From Sipunculus nudus (taxonomy: Eukaryota > Annelida > Sipuncula > Golfingiida > Sipunculidae), in assembly GCA_026874595.1 (NCBI GenBank), contig CM049307.1, positions 38,172,862 to 38,236,861 on the forward strand: a stretch of DNA of 64,000 bases, given 5' to 3'. Under the pieces are notes generated by a model, which worked only from the letters and a program-made list of their open reading frames with translations, searched no databases and had not been told where the DNA came from. The translations under genes and the position numbers were made by a program. Shown in pieces: positions 38,701 to 49,450 of the stretch (the stretch's first letter is position 1; every line of letters starts with the position of its first letter).

Positions 38701-39731
38701 TGTCAGATATTTGTGAATATCCCTCACATGTACCAAGCACTTGATTTATCTTACCTTATAATAATATATTTTATTGTGAACTCACTTCACATGTACCATG
38801 CACTTGATTCATCTTACCTTATAATTATATATTACTTTCAATATTTGCAGCTCAAGAGTTCGCATTTTCCCAGTCTCCGCCGAACATGAAAGGAATGGTG
38901 ATGGGTGTATACCTGGCCACTGTGGGGATTGGCAGCTATTTTGGATCAGCTTTGGTCAACATTGTCAATGCAGCCACTCAGCCAAGTACGTGTATAACCT
39001 GTATGGCATTTACCCGAACATCTGATCTGATTGCATTAAAGCACCGCTACTGCTGACTAGCGTACGTTACTGCGAGTATTCATCTTAAATTATAGTTTAG
39101 AAACGTCCCCGTAAACTGTTTAGTCCAATTTATGAGACAATTTACAAATTTAGTAATTAATCATAGCTGAAGTGACAACAGATATGTTGTACATACTTAC
39201 ATGAGCATCTTTAAATCGGGCGTTACGGTATATATTTCACATTTCTTGTGTCTGCTAGGTTATTCGCAATCTTGCTCAACGACAAATAAAGTGTTTTTTA
39301 TTCAGCTATAATATGCATTGAATATTTCATCAATATGAATTTTTATGAGCTAAACCTAGCCTTTTGGAGAAGCCTGTACTTTAGTTAAGGATAGAGGAAA
39401 TATTCTACCTCACCATGTTTAAGCATTTTGCTGAAGCGCTCAAATCAGTTAATTCTTTTTTGCAATTTTTTTTTTTATTTCAAATGATATTTCAGCTCCT
39501 TGGTTTCCGGATGAGATCAATGAAGGTCACGTAGAGAACTTTTTCTTCCTGATGGCCGGCCTGGCTGTGGTGAACTTTGTGGTGTTCGTGTTCGTGGCCC
39601 GCTGGTACAAGCCTTGCCGACCAACCGTTCCTTTTGGTCCAGAGGAAGATGAACACGTATCAAGTTTCAACGAGCCTCTTCTGGCGTCACAAGAGAAGAT
39701 ATCTTACGGAGCAACTCAGCGACAGCATTGA
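26198..39731 (+). CDS. proton-coupled peptide/histidine transporter, SLC15A4-like (10 exons, complete)
   Basis: A POT/PTR family membrane transporter that would move di- and tripeptides or histidine with protons; SLC15A4 relatives act on endolysosomal membranes. Exons: 26198-26459, 33176-33274, 33785-33867, 34496-34635, 35379-35548, 36857-37062, 37782-37968, 38291-38491, 38851-38985, 39496-39731. Splice phases agree throughout and give 572 residues, close to human SLC15A4 (577). Visible landmarks: the proton-coupling ExxER motif at 50-54 (ELCER in TM1), GTGGIKSNVAPFGAEQ at 165-180, the PTR2 signature FYWFINVGS at 196-204, the DEVEGVK linker before TM7, and a conserved Glu at about 443 (LLLGVSEVF). 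N-terminal EKTPLM and C-terminal NEPLLAS resemble acidic dileucine sorting signals, which fits lysosomal targeting (inference). A near-repeat of the exon 7 tail follows its donor. SLC15A3 or another PHT paralogue is the main alternative. Confidence 0.92.
26475..26600 (-). mobile_element. family D 3' fragment next to transporter exon 1
   Basis: On the minus strand: ...GGCGGAGGCTT, perfect stem-loop GCATTC-CTTA-GAATGC, AGATTT, CTAG, TTTATG. The same ending is present at 38264 and, with one change, at 54595. Begins 16 bp after the last base of exon 1. Confidence 0.55.
27452..27528. repeat. (CT)n-(GTCT)n-(AT)n microsatellite
   Basis: CT repeats after a poly(C) run, with short GTCT and AT parts, in transporter intron 1. 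Confidence 0.95.
28968..29055. repeat. (CT)n-(AT)n microsatellite
   Basis: CT repeats changing to AT repeats, in transporter intron 1; a poly(G) run follows at 29083. Confidence 0.95.
29656..29716. repeat. (AT)n microsatellite
   Basis: About 30 AT units in transporter intron 1. Confidence 0.95.
31867..32361. mobile_element. MITE-like element with ~14-bp inverted ends
   Basis: GGCCCCTTTACACAG on the left and CTGTGTAAAAGCC on the right, 495 bp apart. The inside is unlike the flanks: C-rich with repeated TTTGAGCAACC, CCTTTGTGCAACC and GCCTCC phrases. Target duplication not clear. No coding frame recognised. Confidence 0.5.
33176..33274 (+). CDS. SLC15A4-like exon 2
   Basis: Acceptor TTTTTTTGCAG, donor GTAAGT, phase 1 to phase 1. 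Encodes the TM2 region, including GGIVADSVAGKF, the usual cytosolic GGxxAD loop of POT transporters. Intron 1 before it is 6.7 kb and holds most of the gene's repeats. Confidence 0.9.
33785..33867 (+). CDS. SLC15A4-like exon 3
   Basis: Acceptor TTTTCCAG and donor GTAAGT. Encodes TM3 and a luminal loop (GTWILPVTAFNFAG), ending in phase 0. Confidence 0.85.
33911..33989. repeat. 23-bp minisatellite
   Basis: Three and a half nearly exact copies of CTTTTGGCACATTTAGACAG plus TGT, 43 bp after transporter exon 3. Confidence 0.9.
34496..34635 (+). CDS. SLC15A4-like exon 4
   Basis: Acceptor TTACAG. Encodes TM4 with GTGGIKSNVAPFGAEQ, the family's best-conserved block, and ends within the Trp codon of FFNW at donor GTAGGA, which is weak but phase-correct. 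Confidence 0.92.
35379..35548 (+). CDS. SLC15A4-like exon 5
   Basis: Starts in the Trp codon shared with exon 4 and encodes FYWFINVGS plus TM5 and TM6 (LIPAISMLLGLIVFLVG). Donor GTAACA, phase 1. Confidence 0.92.
36857..37062 (+). CDS. SLC15A4-like exon 6
   Basis: Acceptor TTTTTACAG, donor GTAATT, phase 0 at the end. Encodes the long cytosolic loop between TM6 and TM7 and the start of TM7 (VCRMMPVMASIIYYSTIYSQ). Confidence 0.9.
37488..37686. mobile_element. short MITE in transporter intron 6
   Basis: CGAGAGTAAAACCTC on the left mirrored by GAGGTTTTACTCT on the right. The inside holds a second inverted phrase (ACGACCACCT ... GACCACCTCGA). A fragment of the same family, in inverted orientation, lies at 27528-27615. 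Confidence 0.5.
37782..37968 (+). CDS. SLC15A4-like exon 7
   Basis: Acceptor CTCCTTTCAG, donor GTAAGA. Encodes TM8 and LNLFDGLTILLLVPLMDR, closely like the SLC15A4 sequence at the same place. Two further copies of its last ~40 bases plus donor follow in the intron. Confidence 0.92.
37928..38136 (+). repeat. tandem triplication of the exon 7 tail and donor
   Basis: The last ~40 bases of exon 7 with its donor occur three times, about 81 bp apart: donors at 37969 (GTAAGA), 38051 (GTTAGA) and about 38133 (GTAAGA). The shared core is CCGAGCCAGTTACAGAGAA. The second copy is in another reading frame and meets a TAG at its own junction. Confidence 0.9.
38136..38267 (+). mobile_element. family D fragment in transporter intron 7
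   Basis: AATTCAGGAACATCATCAAGG at the start, then TGGGAATATGGGCCGAATAA, and the ending GGCGGAGGGTTGCATTC followed by TAGAATACAGATTCTAG. Ends 23 bp before exon 8. Confidence 0.55.
38291..38491 (+). CDS. SLC15A4-like exon 8
   Basis: Acceptor CTCTGCAG, donor GTATGT. Encodes TM9, a luminal loop and TM10 with LWQAFQFLLLGVSEVF, including the conserved Glu. Confidence 0.92.
38851..38985 (+). CDS. SLC15A4-like exon 9
   Basis: Acceptor ATATTTGCAG, donor GTACGT. Encodes QEFAFSQSPPNMKGMVMG and TM11 (VGIGSYFGSALVNIV). Confidence 0.9.
39496..39731 (+). CDS. SLC15A4-like exon 10, stop codon
   Basis: Acceptor ATTTCAG. Encodes TM12 (FFFLMAGLAVVNFVVFVFVA), a basic stop-transfer RWYKPCR, and a cytosolic tail with NEPLLAS. 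Stop TGA at 39729-39731. An AATAAA at 39750-39755 lies only 19 bp beyond the stop and may or may not be the signal used. Confidence 0.9.
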
Positions 39732-42700
39732 CATTAAACTCTCTTAACGAATAAAATACTCAGTATATAGTCCATTTGCACAGAGCAAATTTTACATGTA
39801 TGGATACCGACCAGTATGCCAAAACTCAAATAGTTTTTTTTTAGCTCAGCTGACTGATAGGTATAGGTATGGCCCTCTGTCCGTCGCCCGTCCGGCCGTC
39901 GTTAGCAAGGCACAAATCGTAATCGCTGACCCTAGAAGCTTCTAAGTTAAGATCCGTTGAGGTCAATAAAAAATCTCCTTTGAAAACTGATAAAAAGGTC
40001 ACTGTGGCCTATATCCTTCTAGATTTTGGTCTTGTAAGTACCCCCTAGAATTATTGAAATTTGATGCAAACCCTCCAGTATCTTGATAATTTATGCTTGG
40101 ATTGCTATGAATCTTGCGTTGAATATTGGTAAAGTAAGAACCGTATCGATTTTGGGGTCTTAAGGGCAAAGGTCAAGGTCCCATTTCATTATAACGAATG
40201 TGGGTTCATTTTAAGCCAAACTTTTCATCACAAAACCTCCATCTTCCAGATATTGCTCACCTGCCAACAGGAAAAGATTCTTTTCGATTTTGGGGTCACA
40301 GGATCCAAGATCACGGTCTCAAGGCACATCCATTCACAAATTAGTTAATTGACATTAACTCTTGGTTTGATATGCAGATTGGCTTTAAACGTGATTTATT
40401 AATGACCCACCACTAAAGTTATAATCATTTTTGGTTTCGGGGTCACAAGGTCAAAGGTGAAGGTCAAAGAACATACATCGTTAAAAGATTGTGGATGCAT
40501 TGTAAATCAAACTTTTCATCCAAAGCCTTCCATCTTGCAAACATGGCTTACCTGCCTAGAGTGGAAGAAATCTGTAGTTTCTGAGGTTCCCACGTCGGAG
40601 GTCAAGGCCACTGGAGCCACTTTTTATGATAATCTAAATGCTGTAGGTTCAAGGGAAACAAGTTCTCAGATTTTTTGGTCACACGGTCAAGGGATAAGGT
40701 CAAAGGACCCACATTTTTAAAAATGCTCATAAAAATATCATTGTAGACAAATTCACCTGGGCGTCGAGACCCATTGGTCCCTTTTAAAAGGTCTATGTCT
40801 ATAGATAATATTTTGGTATGATACCTGATCCAGAGTGGTAGTTTATTCATATTTATCCGCTATTGAATGCATTGAAGTGGCATGAAATTTGAAACATTCA
40901 GATACGTCGATTTTTTATCAGTTTAATGGCAATAACTTCATTAATACAGAAGATATTATTGTAAATTTAGTCCGCCTTTGGAATGTTAATGGTGTTTCAT
41001 ATTTTTATCGGGCAACATTTACTCAGCATTTAAAATTTATTTCAATTGGGTAACTTTTGGCCGCATCATATTTCATGATCTCAGAAGCACGTGGCAGTAC
41101 TAGTCTATATTCATTTTATTATTTACAGTGAAATATGTCCTTATATATCTCGTTTGTTAGATATAGTTTCGTCAAATATGATTATATATGTACATCATAC
41201 GGAGAAAATCTTATCGTTTATTTCAAATTATATTAATTTATGATCTGATGTGTTGGTAACGTTTGGATGCTCACAGAGACAACATTTAAAGAGATGCCAT
41301 CAATAAACCAAATAATCTTTAAATGTTTATATAGCAATTATATTTTATAGATGATATCTGTGTTTTTATTAATTTGTGTCAGAATGTCATCAATGATTTT
41401 TTTTTTATTTATAATCTATTCCTAATATGAGTCATCAATACTGTTGCTTGTTGGCGTTTAATTTCACCTCATAACATATTTATTCAATTTTGTATTGATT
41501 AAATTAAAAGTTATAGTCACGATATATGTATATATGTACATTTAATTTATTTGCATTGGTGACTTTCATATACCCATTAATATATTTTTATTTAGAGAGT
41601 GCACAGTAGTGCATGTGGTGTTGTAAATGAAATGTTTATTGTATATGAAGTAAAAGTCTACCACTGTGATATATGTACGGGTACCGGTCACTGTTCAAAG
41701 CTTTTTAGAACAGGAGGGTTAAGAAGGTCCGCCACTAACCACGGAAGCATTTGTACATACAATATATGGTCGTATGCTACAAAGAGTAAACAAACTTTTT
41801 TTATGTCTCCCGCCGCCCCGAAGTGGTGTGAACGCAGCAATTTGATAACAAATTGACATACAGTCACCATTTTCGGACTATTGATATATAACGGGCCAGG
41901 TCAAATCAAAATGTTTGTTGACATTGATGCATTTTTCGGACACAGAGGCGATCTAGCTAAATTTATGTTGGCGCTCTAACTTAGAATTACTTTGGGACTC
42001 AGGCACCATTTATATACATCATTGTTGTTCCACTTGATAGGTTAGGACAAGCTCGAATATGGATGGCCTTGGTGTATCTTCCAAAGTCACAAAAGATATC
42101 TGGCTAAAGATATGGGAGAGCAATAACTAATATGAAATTTTCAGGTGGTATATTCTGCTTTATCAATAAACAATTCAGATTCCCCCGTTGTTACTGGTTA
42201 CTGTTTAAACAATGTTTATAACTGATACTTCATTCATTAGTCCATTCAAGAAGAGTCTAATGATATCCCCTCAGGCCTTCAACACTTTTTTTGGCAGTAT
42301 CTTAATACTTGAGAGATTTGGACAAACCAGATCTGTTCCACATATTAACTTTTCTTGGTATAATTATAACAAGATAATGAGTCGCATGTTAAGATGATAA
42401 TGATAGGTCTGTCATGATACAGGTCATTACAAACATGAAAATGACAAATAATATACGGGACAGAAACAATAGATGATGCTGATGATACTTCATGGTACCC
42501 CGTCTCGTTAATATTTAGAAGATATAAATACAATATTATAAAATTATTATAATACATCTTCTTTATAAAAAAAATGAATGTGTGTCCATGACTATGCTTA
42601 ATCAAAAATGGATCTTCAATTAATGGAGGTACACAAACATCAAAGAGCATAAAAAATCCCGTGTTCCCGCCAAATTCAACATGTCAGTGGTTAGAAGCAA

Positions 42701-43071
42701 ACACGTAACCCATCTGCAAGTACTATTGTCAGAGAACTGCGTCATTTTACAATGAATGTGCTAGGGAGCGGTAAACAAAACGATCGGTTTATTACGACGC
42801 AGTGTTTAGGAAAGCTGCCAGGTAAAGCGACCCCTGGCACAACCTGTGCTCATAGGAAAGTTCAGGAAAATTCCACCAGAATACAGTACTTATTTGTACC
42901 TATAATAAAGGGTCGATCTCCGCATTAATATGATGTTTGTTCATAGTATATTCATATGTTTATTCATATGGTCATCAGACATAAGTGTGTTATGTACGCT
43001 GGTACCATCTGGATTGACCTGCGGGAGCTTTTTGTCCTCGATGACCTTCCGCGGCCGCTGACCTTACCCAG
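39732..43071. other. intergenic region between transporter and ASB-like gene
   Basis: 39842-40780 is repeat. The rest, 40781-43071, is AT-rich with no exon I could support; the missing first exon(s) of the ASB-like gene should be here. One ATG-led stretch at 42752 runs to a GTAAAG donor but has the wrong phase for the next candidate exon. Confidence 0.5.
39842..40780 (+). repeat. family E start followed by family B-type units
   Basis: Begins TAGCTCAGCTGACTGATAGG after a run of T's, continues like the 2280-2526 repeat, then from about 40140 holds family B-type units (GGGGTCACAAGGTCAAAGGT, TTTTCATC, ACCTGCC) reading opposite to those at 9590. It starts 110 bp after the transporter stop codon and may contribute to its 3' UTR. 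Confidence 0.55.
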
Positions 43072-43187
43072 CTGGCATTGCGCGTGTACACGCATGATCA
43101 GTTGGCACACATCGAGCCCATCTTCCCAGAACAGCTTCCTGGAGCTGCACCAGCACGTGACGTCATCCGCCTGGAGGCTCCGAAAGG
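43072..43187 (+). CDS. possible upstream exon of the ASB-like gene
   Basis: An open GC-rich stretch between a possible acceptor (CCTTACCCAG) and a good donor (GTAAAC). Its end phase (2 bases over) is exactly what the exon at 46374 needs. It would encode about 38 residues including LALRVYTHDQLAHIEPIF. No ATG lies in frame above it before a stop at 43042, so it is not a first coding exon as drawn. Another frame here is open from an ATG at 42992 but has the wrong phase for the next exon. Confidence 0.45.
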
Positions 43188-46100
43188 GTAAACTTTGCCG
43201 TTATGTCAAGGCGTGTTTCTGAATGGCTAATGATTGTTATTAATGTATTTCATCCCGGATTCCATTCATTCATTTACTGAAATAAAGCTACGCTACTCAT
43301 GAAAATAAATCTTAATTTATTTCTGCCGAATCTGTATGCCACGGATCTGATAATCCTACATAATAATACCATAGTTTGATTCACCAGTAGGAGTCAAATA
43401 TTTGTCAAATATTATCACAAAAATTTGACACTAAAGTTGGTGGTGGACGAAAGACTTAATATGAGATATAAAAATCATAACAAAATCCAACATTTATATT
43501 TTGCATTCCCACGGTCCTTCTGAACTGTCACGGTCAACCTGCATGTTGGTCTTATAATTATAGTATTCAGCCAGAAACATGAGGTGGTTTTAAAAGTATT
43601 AGTCAAAGTGGTATGTACACATGCTATACAGTTACAGAAAATGATATAAACACTAACTGCGTTTGCCTTTGCAAAACCTGCGGGAGCCCCAGAGCTTTGT
43701 TTTGGAGCAGTCTGTATATAAACCAAGCAGTTAGTAGGCAGCGGTAAACCAGCCAAATGTTGGTACATGGTCTGGTCATAACAGTCTGTTGGTAACTTGC
43801 ATAACTGCCCCTTTAGCTTCGTGTCCAGCGATGTCACGGTAAGTGGAGTTATGTCTGTTTAAGTATCAAAATAGAGTGTTAGGAGATTAATGCAGAATTG
43901 ACAATTCGGACATTTCGTGTCTTTTTCTGACCAGGCACATGGACTCAAGGTGAAGTATGTTTTGGAAACTGCGCCGTACGTTGCCCCTTTGTTCTGTTGT
44001 AAATAATGTACGTCATGCAGTCTGCCAAATCAGTGGCAATGATAAAATAATATATTGAGATATACAGTAAGGTACAGTCTGTTATTATTCAAAAGAAAAT
44101 TCCGAAAATTAAGTAACCCGATTGCTTGCCATTTATATTTTAATTGCTATACTTAACCGGAATAGTCCCTTATAATATTTAACTATTTTTAATCTAAAAT
44201 GCATGCATGCATATTGTATCCGCAAAAACAGAGTTTTGCGGACACAAGGTTTTCATGCGGGTTCCGCCGCCGCCGTCTTTTCCGAAGAACTCCTCTGAGA
44301 CCCTTGGATCGATCTTTCCGAAACCAAGCATATTTAATGGCCAACATGTTAACTGGGGCGTAACAAAGACTGGTGCATAACCTAGCTGTAATCCTTTTCA
44401 AGAGTGATTCAATATATTGGTCTGAAATTTTGCATGTAAATCCATCTTGGTGAGTTTTTTTGGTAAACCAGATAGGTGGCGCCACCTAACTCCCTGTTTT
44501 CGTAGAATACATTGATGCCCTTTCCTCAGGAGTGGTGTGACATATTGGTCTGGAATCATTCATGTCCGTAGATCTTGTACACCTCAATCTCTTACTAAAG
44601 ACTTGTGGTGCCATCTGCAACGTTTTCGCGTGGCGTCCTTCCGTGCGTTTGCTTTGGTTGAATATTACTCATATCTCAGGAGTGGTTCAATGTATTGGTC
44701 TTAAATTTGGTATGTCCATCCATCCTGGAGAATGTTCTCGTAGACCAGACAGATGGCGGCACCTACCCTCCCGTTATCGTAGAATACAATGTACATTGTT
44801 GCCTTTTTCTCAGAAGTGTCTGCCGTATTGGCCTGAAATTGAGCATGTCCATAGATCTGGAATACTTCCATCTCGTACTCAAGACTGGTGGCGCCATCTG
44901 CAATCATTTTTATGTGACGAGCATCTGTGCGTTCGCTTTGGCTGAAAATCGCTCATATATTAGGAGTAGGTGAATGTATCAGCCTGAAATTTGGTATGTT
45001 TATCCGTCTTGGATAGCTTTGTTGTAGACCAGACAGGGGACGCCAGCTGCCGTTCCGTTTTTATAGAATACATTGATGCAATTTTTCTCAGTATGTTCAT
45101 GTGGTTGCTGTATTCACCTTAAATTTGGACTGCTTGAACCACTTACATTCAATTTCATCTTGCATCCACTTATAGATCTGTTTTTGGTGAAAATTACGTA
45201 TATATACGAGGACTTTAATTTCACCTCTGATGCCACATATTTGGAGTCATGTATTGTCAGGGACATATTCAATGCCTCTTTTATTTAGCGGATACATCTG
45301 GTCGTTTGAGGACTGATCGCTTTCAAGTTTTCAAGCGGATTTTGTCTCGTGTTTTCCTATCATGCATTGATAGGTAGCACTTATGACACATAACGGTCAA
45401 TAAGTAATGAAATAACCCGTTTTTATGTTAATTCAAATTCCTCACCTTAAATGAAAACCGGAGCATGATGTATCTATCTACCATAGTCATACACTTGGTC
45501 GTGGCACCTTCTCATGCATTCATCATCTTCTAACTTTTACTCTTTATGTTACTTTAGCATGTATCTCTTGGTCACCTTCTCTCATGGTGTATACAAGTAT
45601 TGGTTGCTTTTCTTGAAAGAAGCTCTCATTCCTTCATAAAAGTCTTTCTTTCCGCCATTTGATCATTGAACTCCTTCAAGAATATAAGAATACAGCTGAT
45701 AAACGTGATATACTTAATTTTCTGGACGCCCAATGCATGGTTATGACCTTGCTTCCTGTGCCTCTTTGAAAAGCTTATACACGTCATGACTTTCTTTACT
45801 TTTTTCAAAGGCTATATATGTTACGGTGGCTTTCATTCATAACGTATGGTGCACATGGCAACTCTTAGTATTTTTGTTTATCCTGATCAACATTATGTCC
45901 TAACCACACTCTGACTATTCGTTTAAAGGTTCATTCACATTTTGAATAATAATATGTGTACTATCTCTCACCATTGAATACAAAATTCAACTAGCAGAAC
46001 CATATGGGCACATGGACTTACTATCGACTTCCACCTGTTTTATACGTTGATATGGTTCTGTGTGTAAGCGAAAACAGGGTACCCGTGTCTGTGTACAACA

Positions 46101-47936
46101 ACAAGACTTTATGACCGTAGGTCCAATCTGAACGTTCGCGACATATCCAAAAATAGGACAAGCAACATGAAAGAAAGTGGTGTGTGCGCCATGTTTTATT
46201 TTTGCACAACTGATCGCGTCCGTTCCATTTTTTTTACCCTTGTGTACAGGAGTAAGCAAACATTTTAGAATGAAAAATGCCATAATACTGTATTGGGAAA
46301 ACACTATTTCGTGTATATTTAACATACCTGGTACGCGAATAGGCCCCTTTAATGTTATAGTGTATTCTTTTAGGGTTCTATGTGAAGCAGCCGCTAAGGA
46401 CGACTACTGTCTCCTGGACAGCCTGCTGCGGAATGAGTTTGGTCACGAGGTGGAGCCGGATGAATTGAACCAGGCTCTGCTGAGGGCTGCGGCTCACGGT
46501 AACATGGACTGTGCAGCTCGTCTGCTGTCACATGGCGCCGACCCGGACGCCTCAGACTATGACGGCTTTACCGCGCTCATGCTCGCAGTGGCAAACCATT
46601 TTAAAGGTATACACACATACAGGTATATTTTTTATTTATACAATGAAAATTTTAAGCAATATTAAAGTTATTTATATTAATATATAAAGTTATTAATGAA
46701 AAATGTTATAGGTTACTCCGGGGGCATATTTCTGTACCTTCTCCCCTAGTCTTCGCATGACTAACCGTTGTTTATTGAATGACCTTATTATCAACGTCCT
46801 TCTCTTCGGGCTTTCTTAACCAGGGTCGACGAATATTGTTCATGGTATTCTAGAATAAAAAGTTACCAATAAAAGGAATTACACTTTGTATTTAAACCAA
46901 AATTAACATAATATGACAATTAAGATCCAAGGTTTAAATTTCAGATATGGCGATGCTGCTTATGGACGCTGGGTGTGACATCAACCTGACAAGTGACCAC
47001 GGCCGATCGGCACTTCACGTGGCTGTTTGGGGACACCAGTATCAAACCACACGACTCCTCTTACAAGCCAAATGCCTTACATGTCAGCAGGACCAATATG
47101 GCGACACAGCTTTAATGCTGGCTGCCCGGAAGGGGCACTATGACATAGTGCGCATGCTCCTTCGCCACAACGCCGATTTATCGGTACGCAGCCACGAAAA
47201 ACACACCGCGCTTCACTATGCTGCACGGTATGGTCACCCACGATGTGCTGAACAACTGATAAAGTCAGGTGCAGACAAAGAGGCAACAGACCTGTATCAG
47301 TATACACCGTTACTGATAGCAGGGCACATGAAGCGAGAAGATTGCATGTGTACTTTAATCAAACTGGGGTGCTGTGTGAACGCGCGGGATTGCTCAGGAC
47401 GAACTCCCCTCCAGGTGGCAGCAAAACACAATCTCACAGACGCTATGCAGCTCCTCATTGACTACGGCGCCGAGCTTGACATACCTGACTCTGATAATAT
47501 CAACCCCCTGGCGGACGCTTTAATGAAAAATCTCAATCAGGCGACGAAAATTTTATTAAAAGCGGGCTGTAAGACTTCTATGCCTTCACGATGCATTGCG
47601 AAGAGTAATATCTGGTGGTGCACCCCTGTTGAAACGGCTCTGGCCAACAAAAACCCCGCAGCAGCCCACATGTTACGTCAGTGTGGTGCAGATGCCATGT
47701 GTACGATGTTTGTCAACAGCCATCCTGATCTCTTAGTTAGTTGTGAAAAAGTACTGGCATGGTACGACGAATTTGGCCGGATGCCACTTCGCCTGTCGGA
47801 AATATGTAGACTGGCGCTCAGGAAAGAACACGGCAGGAAACTTGAGACATGGATTGAGCCCCAGATCATACCCGTCACACTTAAGAAGTTCCTACAATAC
47901 GCAGACTTTGATTATTACATCAGAGTGTTTAGCTGA
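43072..47936 (+). CDS. ankyrin-repeat protein with SOCS box (ASB-like), 5' end uncertain
   Basis: ASB proteins recruit substrates through ankyrin repeats and bind Elongin B/C and Cullin-5 through the SOCS box, forming a ubiquitin ligase. Exons: a probable 43072-43187, then 46374-46606 and 46945-47936 (stop TGA). The last two are joined in phase 1 by clean GT-AG sites and encode about eight to nine ankyrin repeats with canonical cores such as DGFTALMLAVA, HGRSALHVAVWG, YGDTALMLAARKGH, KHTALHYAARYGH and SGRTPLQVAAKHN. The C-terminus, PLRLSEICRLALRKEHGRKL followed by IIPVTLKKFLQY, matches a BC box (L-x3-C-x3-L) and a degenerate Cul5 box. No start codon was found; one or more 5' exons are missing. 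I could not assign a particular ASB number. Confidence 0.85.
44216..45327 (+). mobile_element. family A copy between the transporter and ASB-like coding exons
   Basis: 5' hairpin GTATCCGCAAAAACAGAG then TTTTGCGGACAC and CCGCCGCCGTC. About four degraded units follow (GGTGGCGCCACC at 44475; variants at 44606, 44753, 44887). The 3' end shows AGCGGATACATC, a decayed stem-loop and TTCAAG in place of TTCTAG. It lies in the intron between the possible ASB exon at 43072 and the exon at 46374. Confidence 0.6.
46374..46606 (+). CDS. ASB-like exon with first ankyrin repeats
   Basis: Acceptor TATTCTTTTAG, donor GTATAC. Encodes VLCEAAAKDDYCLLDSLL, then ALLRAAAHGNMDCAARLL and ADPDASDYDGFTALMLAVAN, each fitting the ankyrin helix-turn-helix pattern. 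Confidence 0.88.
46945..47936 (+). CDS. ASB-like terminal exon: ankyrin repeats and SOCS box
   Basis: Acceptor AAATTTCAG; 331 codons including the residue shared with the previous exon. Five to six further ankyrin repeats are followed by a less regular linker (CTPVETALANKNPAAAHMLR) and the SOCS box in the last ~45 residues. Base use is plainly coding, more G+C-rich than the flanks. Confidence 0.93.
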
Positions 47937-48256
47937 ATTTGCAGCCTTGAACTGTTCAGAACAATCAATTAGGCTAATTATAAAACTGACCAAAGCCCTA
48001 ACATTTAAGTATATTGTAAGGACAGCTTGTACCATGCTCTTCAAACTGCGCTTTATTTACGCATGTAGCGGCCGTCCAAGGCAGCGATAAACCAGACCTT
48101 TGTAAAATACGTTGGATTTCCTTTCCTCGAGACCGTCAGTTTATAGCAGTGTTGTTTATCCGAATATGGGACACGGTTTTTGTTCGGAACAATGATCATC
48201 CGAATAAACGATTTTATATGAGATTGCACCAGGATTCTTCACTGCCATTCTGCCTC

Positions 48257-48454
48257 CAGGGGCGGATCCAGGATTTGGGAAAAGGGGGGGGGGGGGGGGC
48301 TCCAAACTAAAAAAAAGGTCCCCAAGTCTGGAAAAGGGGGGGGGGGGGGGTCCAGGCCGCAAAATCTTGTCTGAAGCCCTTAAAATACGTTGTTTCTGAT
48401 GAAAAAAAGGGGGGGTCCAGACCCCCTGGACCCCCCCTCCCGGATCCGCTTCTG
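48257..48454. mobile_element. MITE with CAGGGGCGGATCC ends
   Basis: CAGGGGCGGATCCAGG on the left, GGATCCGCTTCTG on the right, with two internal poly(G) runs (48284-48299, 48337-48350). Flanked on both sides by GCCTC, a possible short target duplication. Confidence 0.6.
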
Positions 48455-49189
48455 GCCTCGATTACTGGACGTTAGGAGATACTGGAAAAATTTAATACAC
48501 GTATTTGCTGCTATATTATGTTTTCCGTAAATTTAATCAGTATATGCTTGACAACCCTGGTGAATATATATATTAAAACTGGATATGGTTGTCGTAATTC
48601 CCAGTTACACCTGGACAGGTCACAGAAAAATGGTGGCGACTGTCTGCGACGGGGAATATTGAACAGCCATGTTAATACGCCATGTTGCATGCGCTTAGCT
48701 TTTTTTATGCTGAAGAAGCATGCATATACCCTTCTTATTGAATATTTATCCCAAACTACCTTATACATTTTGTATTTCTATGTTGGAATAAAATTACAAT
48801 ATAATACCGTGTAAAACGTCTTCTTTAGTTCGACAAGACCTTAATTACGGTTCAACATATACCTGCCATGTGAACGGGTGACAGGGTACCATATTTATAC
48901 TGTTAAGCAACGGATAAAACTTACACGCATAACTGATACCTACATGACACAGATGGAAAGTCGACAAGCGACGTGTACCGTGGAATCACCTGAGGTTGGG
49001 AATTCTCCTGTTGTGGAATCCTACGGAATTTCTGGAATAAGAGATGCTAAGGTGTCCCAAACTGCAATTCCACCGAGTTTTGTCTTTTGATTCCTATAAA
49101 CTGATATTGAACAAGCTACAATACTGCCCTACAATTTTCAGTGGATACTGGTAATTAAGAAGAAAGAGATATGTGATTTTCACTCAAAA

Positions 49190-49450
49190 AGGACGCATGG
49201 ACGCAATACAAAAGAATTGTAGATGGCGCCACCAGTCTTATGCACAAGATAAAGCTATCCAAGAATAATCGACACGCAAAATTCAAGGCCAACACATCAA
49301 ACCACTCCTGGATATATAAGCCTGCGTGGAGGCCATGCAAAAGGTGACAGGGGGCGCTACTAGTCTTGTGTACATATAAAACTATCCAGGATCTATGGAC
49401 ACCAACTTTCAGGCCAATCTAACAACACGCCTGAGATAGGAGCATGGTCC
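49190..49450 (-). repeat. family A fragment
   Basis: Contains GATGGCGCCACCAGTC (about 49213) and a related GGGGGCGCTACTAGTC (about 49349) with family A spacing. A shred of the 3' stem-loop (GTCGACAAGCGACGTGTACC) lies upstream at 48960. Confidence 0.45.

Noticed and set aside
38323-38889. 188-codon open frame on the plus strand
   Set aside because: It starts inside transporter exon 8 and reads on through the intron; the true exon ends at the GTATGT donor at 38492.
42752-42824. start exon for the ASB-like gene (ATG to a GTAAAG donor)
   Set aside because: Its end phase does not fit the next candidate exon and the peptide has no recognisable feature.
43475-43837. 120-codon frame on the minus strand
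   Set aside because: No domain, no splice context, and base use like the surrounding non-coding DNA.
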